DNA of 64,000 bases from JBBRGK01 sp036741355. Its GTDB lineage: Bacteria > Chloroflexota > Dehalococcoidia > CAUJGQ01. Position 1 is the first letter of the stretch, and every line of letters starts with the position of its first letter. Positions 17,165 to 25,134 of the stretch are shown piece after piece. Where the stretch lies: the NCBI GenBank assembly GCA_036741355.1, contig DAINSK010000017.1, positions 4,504 through 68,503 of the forward strand, given 5' to 3'. The translations under genes and the position numbers were made by a program. The notes below the pieces were generated by a model that did not search any database, was not told where the DNA came from, and worked only from the letters and a program-made list of their open reading frames with translations.

Positions 17165-18535
17165 TCACACCGCCGCTGCTGCCGGTTGTGCGGCGACCAG
17201 GCGCATCAGGTCGGATATAGCCGGCAGTTTGTCGAGTTCCGCGATCCTGTCGATCGACCCCTCTGTTGCCTCGCGCCCGATCACGCGGCCGGCGCAGTCA
17301 CGGTACTTGGCTGCAATCTCGTCCCAACTAAGCGGGTCGGTTGGGGCGCCGCGGGGCTCGTTGACGCGCCGCCGCAGCACCTGGCCGTCGCGCATGAACA
17401 ACTGGACGTCCGCATACGCCTCCGCGGACGCCCCGTCGACTTCAACGGTCTCCACCCGGCGCAACAGCGCCTGGGACTGCGGGCGCTGGACCGCGGCGTC
17501 CGTGAACGTATCCAGCACCACACGGCCATCGATGAGCGCCGCGGTCACGCAGTACTCCAGACTGAACTTGCCCTCGAGCCCGGTCTCTGGTCGATGGTGA
17601 ATGACCGCCGACACCGAACCGCGTGGAACCGTGACCGCTACGCGGTCGACCTGCTCGGCCGTTGCTCCGTGCTGCTGACGAAGCGCCAACGTGGCGTCGA
17701 GAGGGCGGTGCGTATTGAAGCAACACGGGTACTTCTTGACGCTGATGCCCGGCGATACAATGTCGAATGGCTTGCCCAGGCTCTCGAGGACCCGCTCCGG
17801 TCGGGCGTCGGCGGCGGGGGAGAACAGGTTGAGGAAACCGAGAGGCGCTTCCACGATCGTATGGTCCGCCGTGAAGCCGCCGCGGGCGAGCTGGGCGGCG
17901 AGGACGCCGTTCTGAGCGGCAGCGCCCGGGTGGAGCGGCTTGGTCATCGTGCCGAAGTTCTGGCGTGAGCCGCCGGCCAGAGAGACAGCGATGCCCAGCG
18001 CCATCACCATTTGATCGCGGGTTAGTCCGTAGAGTTTCCCGGCTACCACGGCGGCGCCGAGCGTACCAAGCGTAGATGTGGCGTGCCAGCCGTGCGGATA
18101 ATGGCTCATGCCAAGGCCGCGGCCGATCTTGCACTCTACCTCGAAGCCCAGCACGAATGCTTCGATCAGCGCGGCGCCGGTGGCGCCGGTCTCTTCTCCG
18201 GCGGCGAGCAGCGCCGGCAGGAGCGGCGGGCTCGGGTGGCCGCGCATCGAGGAGTTGACGTCGTCGTAGTCGAGTGCGTGCGCGGCCACGCCGTTCACCA
18301 GCGCCGCGGCACGGGCGGGCGCGGCAAACCCCTGGCCGATGACGGTGGCGACCGGCCGTCCTCCGTCAGCCCGGACCACATCGGCCGCGATGCGGGCGCA
18401 TGGCTCAACCGAGCCCGCGATCGCGACACCCAGCGTGTCGAGGATGGCCCGCTTCGCCTGCGTTACCGCCTCGGACGGTAGGTCTGCGAACCTCGTTCGG
18501 GAAGCGAATTCTGCGATCGCGCTCGTGATTCCCAC
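17165..18535 (-). CDS. MmgE/PrpD family protein (2-methylcitrate dehydratase-like)
   Basis: 456 residues with the family pattern: AILDTLGVAIAGS, AALVNGVAAHALDYDDVN, HPSPPLLPALLA, YPHGWHATSTLGTLGAAV, and KKYPCCFNTHRPLDA. Family members dehydrate 2-methylcitrate, isomerise cis-aconitate or act on related acids. No prpB/prpC lies beside it, so the precise substrate is open. Start is GTG with GGGAG seven bases upstream. Between its stop and the amidohydrolase stop lie 180 nt without a convincing gene. Confidence 0.85.
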   Translation of the reverse strand: MGITSAIAEFASRTRFADLPSEAVTQAKRAILDTLGVAIAGSVEPCARIAADVVRADGGRPVATVIGQGFAAPARAAALVNGVAAHALDYDDVNSSMRGHPSPPLLPALLAAGEETGATGAALIEAFVLGFEVECKIGRGLGMSHYPHGWHATSTLGTLGAAVVAGKLYGLTRDQMVMALGIAVSLAGGSRQNFGTMTKPLHPGAAAQNGVLAAQLARGGFTADHTIVEAPLGFLNLFSPAADARPERVLESLGKPFDIVSPGISVKKYPCCFNTHRPLDATLALRQQHGATAEQVDRVAVTVPRGSVSAVIHHRPETGLEGKFSLEYCVTAALIDGRVVLDTFTDAAVQRPQSQALLRRVETVEVDGASAEAYADVQLFMRDGQVLRRRVNEPRGAPTDPLSWDEIAAKYRDCAGRVIGREATEGSIDRIAELDKLPAISDLMRLVAAQPAAAAV

Positions 18536-18588
18536 TTCCGGCTCCCTTCAATGATGACGAACCATGGAGACGAGTCTCCGCCGGCTCG

Positions 18589-20433
18589 CTACTTGTTGTT
18601 GACCGACATGTAGGCGTATTCTTCCGTGCCGAAGTCGTAATCGTCGGCCACGAAATGGTTCTGTACCCATGGCTGCTGGAACGAGTACGCCTTCGTGTAG
18701 ATGATCGGCGGATAGTACATCTTGTCGGCGTGCGCACGCTGCACGTCGAATACCAATTGCAGCCGCTTGTTCTCGTCCAGCTCTATCTGCTGCTTCTTCA
18801 CCAGTGCCGCAAGGTCCGGGTCGTCGAGCAGGTCTTCGTTGCGGTTGCCCGCTTTCGTCAACATGCTGGTCAAGAAGTCATCCGGATCCGTGAACGGCGT
18901 CTGCAGAGCGTAGCCGATCGAGTTCGCCGGTAGCCCTTTGACGGTGTAACCCTGTATCGGATCGATCCAGTCCTTGAGATAATCCACGGTCACGGTCTGT
19001 ACTTTGAACCCCGCGTCAGACAACATGCCGCGGATGGCATCGGCGGTGGCGTTGTACGTATCGCCGTAGGCGTTGTTCGGGTAGATAAACTTCAGTTCGG
19101 TGTTCGTCTGGCCGGCAGCGGCGACGAGCTGCTTGGACTGCTGGATATCTTTTTTGAACCACTTCGCGGAGTCACCCGCATCCTTGCTCTGCGGGTCCAG
19201 GTGCCATTTGCCGAGCCCCGGATTAATGATATTGTCCCAGACCGCTTTGCCATTTCCGTAGATGGCGTCGATCAGCGCCTGGCGGTCCACCGCTACCGAG
19301 GCGGCCTGGCGCATTCGCGGGTCTTTGAAGGGGCTATTGGCGTCGGTGACGGGCGTAAAGTAGAGGAAGGAAAGCCCGTTCGGCGTGTACTCGTCGACAT
19401 GTGCCTTGGGCAGCGCCTTTTTCATTGAGTCCACATCGGACGGCGTGATCCCCAGTACGTCGAGCTGACCCGCCTGTAACTGCGCTTCTTGGGTAGACGT
19501 GGCCGGAATGATATTGAGCACCGCGCCATCGGCGTACGGGATGCCCTTGATGAAGTAGTTCGGGTTTTTCTTCCACGTGAACGCCGTCGGCGTCGAGCTG
19601 ACGAAGATCCATGGCCCCGTACCGATCGGTTGCTGCGCCGGGTCGATCTTCCCGTCCACGGCGTCCTTTGACATCAGCCACAGGTATTGCGGGTTGCCGA
19701 GTTTGTTCAGAAACGGCGCATACGGCAGCTTCAGCTTCCAGACCAGGGTATTGTCATCGGGGGCCGTGAGACTGTCGACGATCGGTGCATAAACACCGTT
19801 GTTGACGTTCTTGGGGCTGGTGGTGAAGTACTGATAGCTTGCCAGCACATCCGCAGAGGTGAACGGCCTGTTGAGCGGCGGATGAAAGGTCAGTCCCGGC
19901 CGCAGTTTCATCGTGTAGGTCATGCCGTCGGGCGTCACCTCGTAGCCGGAGACGTGGTCGGGCACGGGTACCCGCGAGGACGTGACCTTCGGGTCGGTGC
20001 CCGCCTCGAAGCGGAACAGGCGGCCGTAATGGAAGCCCGCGAGGTATTGCGTTCGAAACGTGTTGTTCGCTACCGGGTCGAGGTTGGCGGTGCCGACGAT
20101 GACGGCCTGGATCGTGCCGCCGGTCTTGAAGCTGCCGGCCTGCACCGGAGTCTTCGCTGCTGCCGCCGCGGCCGGCGATCCGCCGGCAGCGGGCGAAGCA
20201 GCCGCCCTGGTCGGCGACCCGATGGCGGGCGCCGCGGTGCCTGTCCGCGTGGCAACGACCGTCGGCGCGGTGCTGTTCGTATTGTTGTTATTGCTGCTGC
20301 TGCAGCCAACCAGACCGAGAGCGACCCCTCCCGTGACAAACGTGGCTCCCCCGCTTAGGACGCGCCTCCGGCTCAGCCGGTTCATCGCGGCACGCCGCCA
20401 GTACGCACTGCCCTCACGACCGTCACTGTACAT
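18589..20433 (-). CDS. Peptide/nickel-type ABC substrate-binding lipoprotein (SBP family 5)
   Basis: 614 residues. The N-terminus has a twin-arginine signal (RLSRRRVLSGGATFVTGG) ending in a lipobox LGLVGCSSS, so it is exported folded and lipid-anchored, matching lgt nearby. A low-complexity Ala/Gly/Pro linker follows to about residue 95, then a family 5 binding domain: VTPDGMTYTMKLRPGLTFH, FTSADVLASYQY and DPRMRQAASVAVDRQALID. No permease or ATPase gene is adjacent, so it is an orphan. I kept ATG 20433 for its GGGAG site, giving a 16-residue extension before the signal. Confidence 0.87.
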   Translation of the reverse strand: MYSDGREGSAYWRRAAMNRLSRRRVLSGGATFVTGGVALGLVGCSSSNNNNTNSTAPTVVATRTGTAAPAIGSPTRAAASPAAGGSPAAAAAAKTPVQAGSFKTGGTIQAVIVGTANLDPVANNTFRTQYLAGFHYGRLFRFEAGTDPKVTSSRVPVPDHVSGYEVTPDGMTYTMKLRPGLTFHPPLNRPFTSADVLASYQYFTTSPKNVNNGVYAPIVDSLTAPDDNTLVWKLKLPYAPFLNKLGNPQYLWLMSKDAVDGKIDPAQQPIGTGPWIFVSSTPTAFTWKKNPNYFIKGIPYADGAVLNIIPATSTQEAQLQAGQLDVLGITPSDVDSMKKALPKAHVDEYTPNGLSFLYFTPVTDANSPFKDPRMRQAASVAVDRQALIDAIYGNGKAVWDNIINPGLGKWHLDPQSKDAGDSAKWFKKDIQQSKQLVAAAGQTNTELKFIYPNNAYGDTYNATADAIRGMLSDAGFKVQTVTVDYLKDWIDPIQGYTVKGLPANSIGYALQTPFTDPDDFLTSMLTKAGNRNEDLLDDPDLAALVKKQQIELDENKRLQLVFDVQRAHADKMYYPPIIYTKAYSFQQPWVQNHFVADDYDFGTEEYAYMSVNNK

Positions 20434-20796
20434 AGGTTACGCTCCCTCTCTTCGGCCCCGCCCGGCACGTCGTGCGGGCACGGAACCACTACACCCATCC
20501 GGCGATTCGCGACGACTCCTCACATCGCCCCACGAAGCATACAACGGGCGCGGCGCTGTGTGTGGACAGCGCGAATTTTGATTCAGCGCCGCTGTTCCAC
20601 TTCCGCCGGTCGCGCGCCTACCGCCTACGTCCGTTGGCCCCACTCCGAGGGGTTGCCTATACTGGAAAGTGCGCGGCCGAACCCGCTGCGAAGTGCCTAC
20701 GAAAGCGGAGGCCGTCACCCCGACCTCCCGAACTGGGTTCAATGCCACCAGATCAGTTGCCCGAAGAACCAGAGTTGGACGAGTGCCCGCAACCAC
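20434..20796. other. Non-coding stretch upstream of the resA remnant
   Basis: Open frames cross this interval on both strands, but their translations are arginine- and proline-rich and inconsistent with each other. I see no gene. It should carry the promoter of the minus-strand lipoprotein gene and possibly decayed 5' sequence of the resA remnant. Confidence 0.4.
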
Positions 20797-20949
20797 ATCG
20801 GCAAGCCGCCCACGCTCGAAGGGAAAACCGTGCGCTTGAGCGACCTTCATGGAAAATCGGTGCTGGAGAACTTCTGGGCCACGTGCATTACGGTCCAATG
20901 AGCCGGGATTTTCTGGATCAAAAGCTGTCCGTACTGCCGTAGCGAATGA
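20797..20949 (+). pseudogene. Decayed ResA/TlpA-type thioredoxin fragment
   Basis: The plus frame reads IGKP directly followed by PTLEGKTVRLSDLHGKSVLE and NFWATC, which is the start of a TlpA/ResA thiol-disulfide oxidoreductase with about six residues missing (relatives have IGKPAPDFTL before this). After NFWATC comes a stop (TGA 20899-20901). In the same frame KSCPYCRSE appears about 14 codons later, looking like the displaced CxxC active site. No start codon or downstream thioredoxin fold remains. It lies 40 nt before resB, where an intact resA is often found. Confidence 0.55.
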
Positions 20950-20989
20950 AGAGCGGTGCCGGGCGGTATGAGCCTGCGGGGGATGCTGG

Positions 20990-22801
20990 GTGGCAAGGGT
21001 CGCGACGGCAACGAGCTGGGCCAAGGGATGGCAGGGGTTTGACCCTTTCCGGGCCATTCATCGGCTGCTGACGTCGGTACGGGTGGCGATAATACTGCTC
21101 GCCGCTGTTGCGGTTTCGGCCCTGATCGGCGTCATTTTCCCGCAGGCCGCCGACGACGTTCGCGCGGTGCCGGCGTCCTACGACGCTTTCACCGAATTCC
21201 AGCGCGGCCGTTACGGCATCTTCACCACGGCGATGCGCCGCCTGGGCGTGTTCGAAGTCTTTCATTCGTACTGGTTCAACGGTCTCATCCTGGTGCTGTT
21301 GCTCGCGGTCGCGGTCTGCATCGCGAACCGTATCCCGCCGATTGTGCGCAACGTCCGCCGGCCGGTGAGGCGCGTAAATGATCGCTTTTTCGAAAGTGCA
21401 CACCACCGAACCGAGTTCCAATCACCACCCGAGCCAGGGGCGGTCGAACGCGTGCTGCGCCGCCGCGGCTACCGGGTGGCCGAAATCCGGCGCGACGGTA
21501 ACGCAACCTACCTGTTCGCCGACCGGTTCCCATGGGCGCAGTACGGCACCTTCCTGTCGCATCTCTCCTTGATCCTGTTCATGTCGGGCGCGATCGTCAC
21601 CAAGGTCGTCGGATTCACCACGTTCATCTCTATCTCGCAAGGCAGCACCTATCCGGTCTTTCCGACGATCCACGCCGGCCAGATGCAGGTAGAAAACCTG
21701 CAGGCAGGTGACACCCCCGACGGGCGTGGCCTGCCGACCAGGTTCTACAGCAACCTCGCGGTTTTCCGAGATGGGAGACAGATCTGCACGGGGACGTCGA
21801 CGGTCAACGACCCCATGCACTGCGCCGGTTACACCTTTCATCAGACCGCGTTTTCGTCCGACGGCGTGGCGTTGCAAGTCAGGGACCTATCGACGGGCCA
21901 GGTGGTCTACAACGAGGTGTCGGACCTCGATGCTCAAGGGAGCGCTCCCAGCCCACATCTGGTGATCCAAAACCCGAGTGGAGCGGTCGTCTTCGACGAC
22001 AACGTCGTGCTCGCGCCGATCAATCCCGGCGATCTTACACAGCTGTACGCCATCTTGCCTATATCGACGGCGGGCTCGGGGTCGCCGGTGCTGCCGATCG
22101 CGGTAACGGCGGTCGAGGACTCCGGCCGCCACTGGGCGGTCGGAATCTTTCACCCGAAAGGCGACCGGGCTGACGATTCCCAGTTCGTAATGAAGCTGCA
22201 ACCGGGCCAGAGCAACACGGCCAACGGGTTCACGTTTTCCGTACCGGAGCTCAAAGGCATTCCGCTCGGCGTCGTTCAGGGCGTGCCCGGCATGTCCGAC
22301 GTGTCGCTCATCCAGCTCGAGACGTCGGCACGGGGCGAAAGTTATTTGGACCTGCTGGACATGGGTTCGCCCCAAATCTCGATCGGAGCAAGCGACAACG
22401 CCGCTGGGCCGGCGCCCGCGGCCTCATCGCCGTCTTCGTCCGAGTCGCAGCCGGCCCGGCCGCAAGGCGCCGCCCCTGCGCAGGGAAGACTGGACCTTGT
22501 GCCAAATGTGCCGCAGGTTTCAAACGGCTTCCAGTACACCTTCCTCGGCGTCCGCTCGGTGACCGGCATCACCGTGCGCAAGGACCCGGGATCGACGTTC
22601 ATCTGGGTGGCGACGGCGCTGATGATCCTGGGTCTCGGCATCACGTTTTACGTTCCGCGTCGCCGTCTTTGGGTGAAGATCACACCGCAGCGAACTTACA
22701 TGGCCGGCGTAGCCGATCGGATCGTGAACTTTGCCGCCGAGATGCGCCGCATGGCGGTGGCGGCGGGCTCACCCGACGTTCCGCTTGCAGACGACGATTG
22801 A
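20990..22801 (+). CDS. resB: Cytochrome c biogenesis protein ResB
   Basis: 603 residues. ResB (Ccs1) works with ResC/CcsA in System II to carry and attach haem to apocytochrome c outside the membrane. Visible: an N-terminal transmembrane helix after LTSVRVAIILLAAVAVSALI, a second helix in YWFNGLILVLLLAVAV, a third near residues 185-205, a long extracytoplasmic domain and a final helix TFIWVATALMILGLGI. GTG start. A Pro/Ser/Ala-rich stretch near residues 465-505 looks like a linker. No ccsA/resC is visible in the window, and resA upstream is broken. Confidence 0.88.
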   Translation: MARVATATSWAKGWQGFDPFRAIHRLLTSVRVAIILLAAVAVSALIGVIFPQAADDVRAVPASYDAFTEFQRGRYGIFTTAMRRLGVFEVFHSYWFNGLILVLLLAVAVCIANRIPPIVRNVRRPVRRVNDRFFESAHHRTEFQSPPEPGAVERVLRRRGYRVAEIRRDGNATYLFADRFPWAQYGTFLSHLSLILFMSGAIVTKVVGFTTFISISQGSTYPVFPTIHAGQMQVENLQAGDTPDGRGLPTRFYSNLAVFRDGRQICTGTSTVNDPMHCAGYTFHQTAFSSDGVALQVRDLSTGQVVYNEVSDLDAQGSAPSPHLVIQNPSGAVVFDDNVVLAPINPGDLTQLYAILPISTAGSGSPVLPIAVTAVEDSGRHWAVGIFHPKGDRADDSQFVMKLQPGQSNTANGFTFSVPELKGIPLGVVQGVPGMSDVSLIQLETSARGESYLDLLDMGSPQISIGASDNAAGPAPAASSPSSSESQPARPQGAAPAQGRLDLVPNVPQVSNGFQYTFLGVRSVTGITVRKDPGSTFIWVATALMILGLGITFYVPRRRLWVKITPQRTYMAGVADRIVNFAAEMRRMAVAAGSPDVPLADDD

Positions 22802-22912
22802 TCGCCGGCCCGCGGCAACGTTCTTGCTTCATTTTGAAGCAACTATGACAATGGGCCCGGTGTCGCGGACGCCACGGCGCGGGCGAAGCGCGATCAGAGG
22901 AAGGTCTCTTTT

Positions 22913-23842
22913 GTGCTAAATCTGCTGTACATCAACATCAACATCGACCCGAACATCGGCACGTTCGGGCCGTTTCAGATCACCTGGCACGGGCTATTCA
23001 CCGCCGTGGCCATTGCGGCAGCGGTCGTCATCATCGCCTACTTTGCGCGGCAACACGGCGTCAGCGAGGACGACATCTACAACGTCGCTCTCTGGGCCGT
23101 ACCCGCGGGTATCGTAGGAGCCCGCCTTCTGTATGTGTTCGAGCATTTCAGCACATTCCAGCACGACGTCGGCAGCGTCATCTCCGTCAACGAAGGCGGC
23201 ATCTCGGTGTACGGCGCGCTGATCGGCGGCGCACTTGCAGGATTCATCTACGCGTGGCGCAAGCGCCTGCCGGTGCGGCGTATCGCTGACACAACTGTGC
23301 TCGGCCTGCCGATCGCGCTGGCGATCGGACGCATCGGAGACTTCATCAACGGTGAACATTGGGCCAAAGCGTCCAACCTGCCGTGGGCCTTCTGCTACAC
23401 AAACCCGAACACGCTCAACGGCGACCCGAACACCAGCACGACGGCGATCTGCGGCTCGGTCACGAAGAATCCCCTGAACCCACCGGCGGTTCACCCGGTG
23501 GCCGGTGTCTACGAGCCGCTCTGCCTGCTGGTGATCTTTGCGATCTGCTGGTACCTGTGGCGGCGTTTCAACGTTGCGGGGTACGTGTTCTGGATCTTCG
23601 TCCTGCTATACGCTGCAATGCGCGCCGCACTCTCGCCACTGCGGCTGAACGAGAGCAAGGTCGGCGATATCAGCGTCCCGCAGGTGGTGTCCGCCGGCAC
23701 CGTGGTGCTCGCGATCGTCGCTCTCTACGTCGTTCGACGCCTGGCGCAACGCGACCCGGCCTCGGCGACCGCCATTCAGCCGCCCGTCGCTACGCCCGCG
23801 GTTTCAGGCACTCTGACCAAGGCTCGGCCGCGGCGAACGTAA
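22913..23842 (+). CDS. lgt: Prolipoprotein diacylglyceryl transferase
   Basis: 309-residue polytopic membrane enzyme that transfers diacylglycerol from phosphatidylglycerol to the lipobox cysteine of prolipoproteins. Hallmarks: ITWHGLFTAVAI near the start, GGISVYGALIGGALAGF, and the Lgt signature GRIGDFINGEHWAK. Start GTG at 22913 has AGGAAGG about 10 nt upstream. The C-terminal 30 residues are a basic, proline-rich tail beyond the usual end. The lipoprotein at 18589 is a likely local substrate. Confidence 0.92.
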   Translation: MLNLLYININIDPNIGTFGPFQITWHGLFTAVAIAAAVVIIAYFARQHGVSEDDIYNVALWAVPAGIVGARLLYVFEHFSTFQHDVGSVISVNEGGISVYGALIGGALAGFIYAWRKRLPVRRIADTTVLGLPIALAIGRIGDFINGEHWAKASNLPWAFCYTNPNTLNGDPNTSTTAICGSVTKNPLNPPAVHPVAGVYEPLCLLVIFAICWYLWRRFNVAGYVFWIFVLLYAAMRAALSPLRLNESKVGDISVPQVVSAGTVVLAIVALYVVRRLAQRDPASATAIQPPVATPAVSGTLTKARPRRT

Positions 23843-23984
23843 CAACGAGCCTAACGAAGAGGCTACGTCAGTGAGCACCAAAGATAGACTCCCAGCAGGC
23901 GGATTCACACGTGCATTCTCGTGCGTGCCTTCGCGTTGAGCGGCCTCAATCACCGCGAACCGTGAGTCCGCGCCGGCACACAAC

Positions 23985-24530
23985 GTGGTCAAACGCGGCC
24001 TAAGTAGGCGGGGCGTTTTGCGGTTGGCTGGTTCCGCGGTGGTTCTGCCGCTCGGGCGCCGGCTGGCCGGGTATGAGCGCGAAGGCCACGATTCCCCCGT
24101 TTCCGCGGCCTTTAACCGGGGCCCCATTCAGGGTCTGGCCGGCACTCAAACCCGGCTGGTTGGCTACGCATTCGGCACCGAAAGCCCGGACGTCACAGTC
24201 TTTGATGCACAGACGATGCAGGTTCTGGAAACCCGTCCGATCGATGCGACCGTGCGCTGGCTCTCGAATGAACAGACATTTTGGGACGGCCGCTACATTT
24301 GGACATACGACTTTCCCGGAAACGTCGTCGAGGCGATTGCAATCGATCCGCGCACAGCGGCGGTCGCCCGAAGGATCTCCACAGGCGGCGCCGGACCGTC
24401 GCACAGCCTGATGCTACGCTCCGACGAACGCACGGCGTGGGTCAACATTGCTGGAGACAACTATCTGGCGGTGATCGACATCGAAGCCGGCGAGGTCGTG
24501 GACCGTGTCGAAACCGGCGAGTTCCCTTGA
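23985..24530 (+). CDS. Secreted YVTN-type beta-propeller protein, N-terminal part (stopped by in-frame TGA)
   Basis: 181 residues starting with a twin-arginine signal (KRGLSRRGVLRLAGSAVV), then propeller-blade repeats such as TVFDAQTMQVLETRPIDA, AIDPRTAAVARRISTG and VIDIEAGEVVDRVETGEFP. The TGA at 24528-24530 is the only stop in an otherwise continuous 370-codon frame: the next codons read DFHFGPDGRFGFV, the usual continuation after a tryptophan in this blade position. A TGG to TGA change (or a base error) therefore splits one gene. Function beyond an extracytoplasmic propeller is unknown. Confidence 0.6.
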   Translation: MVKRGLSRRGVLRLAGSAVVLPLGRRLAGYEREGHDSPVSAAFNRGPIQGLAGTQTRLVGYAFGTESPDVTVFDAQTMQVLETRPIDATVRWLSNEQTFWDGRYIWTYDFPGNVVEAIAIDPRTAAVARRISTGGAGPSHSLMLRSDERTAWVNIAGDNYLAVIDIEAGEVVDRVETGEFP

Positions 24531-24623
24531 GACTTTCACTTTGGGCCGGACGGTCGGTTCGGCTTCGTCCCAGAGCGTGATCAGGACACCGTTGCCAAGG
24601 TAGACCTCGAGCGCCGCACGATC

Positions 24624-25094
24624 GTGCAGCGTGTGAACTTTCCCGCGGGCAGCGAACCGATCATGCTGCGTGTTTCACCGGACGGTAAATACGTGTGGGT
24701 CCAGACATATAAAACGAACATGAACTATGTGCTCGACGCGGACAGCATGGCCGTCATGAACGCGATTCAGGCAGGGACCGACCCGGAACAGTCGGCCTTT
24801 CAGCCGAATGGCGGTCCGTACGGGATGATTGCGCATCTCTCCGACAGCTTCCTGCTGGTGCTCGACAGCTCTACTGGTAACGAGGTTGCTCGGATCGAGC
24901 TCGGAAAAACGCAGGCGAACATCAGCTACACCGCCGATGGTGCGATCGCCTTTGTTACCAGCCCGACGGGCGATGAGGTGGTAGCTATCGACATGGCGCG
25001 ACTGGCAGTAATGGCGAGGTTGTCGACCGGCAAAACGCCGATGGGGCTCGCGCTCGTGACCCTGCCAGGATTCTCCACCAGCGGTACTTTGTAG
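24624..25094 (+). CDS. Secreted beta-propeller protein, C-terminal part
   Basis: Same frame as the preceding fragment; propeller sequence actually resumes at 24531, right after the TGA, and the GTG at 24624 is only the first later start codon. Blades visible: SEPIMLRVSPDGKYVWVQT, NYVLDADSMAVMNAI, LLVLDSSTGNEVARIELG and AIDMARLAVMARLSTG, each with the strand pattern V-x-D-x-x-T/A. Without the upstream Tat signal this part could not be exported, so it is probably not functional on its own unless the TGA is read through. Confidence 0.55.
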   Translation: MQRVNFPAGSEPIMLRVSPDGKYVWVQTYKTNMNYVLDADSMAVMNAIQAGTDPEQSAFQPNGGPYGMIAHLSDSFLLVLDSSTGNEVARIELGKTQANISYTADGAIAFVTSPTGDEVVAIDMARLAVMARLSTGKTPMGLALVTLPGFSTSGTL

Positions 25095-25134
25095 CAACGG
25101 AGGGCACGGGCGCACTGTCATAGACCCGCGTTCA

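Noticed and set aside
23985..24530. UGA reassigned to tryptophan as explanation of internal TGA codons
   Set aside because: uppS, cdsA and many other genes in the window end in TGA at the correct length, so UGA is a normal stop here.
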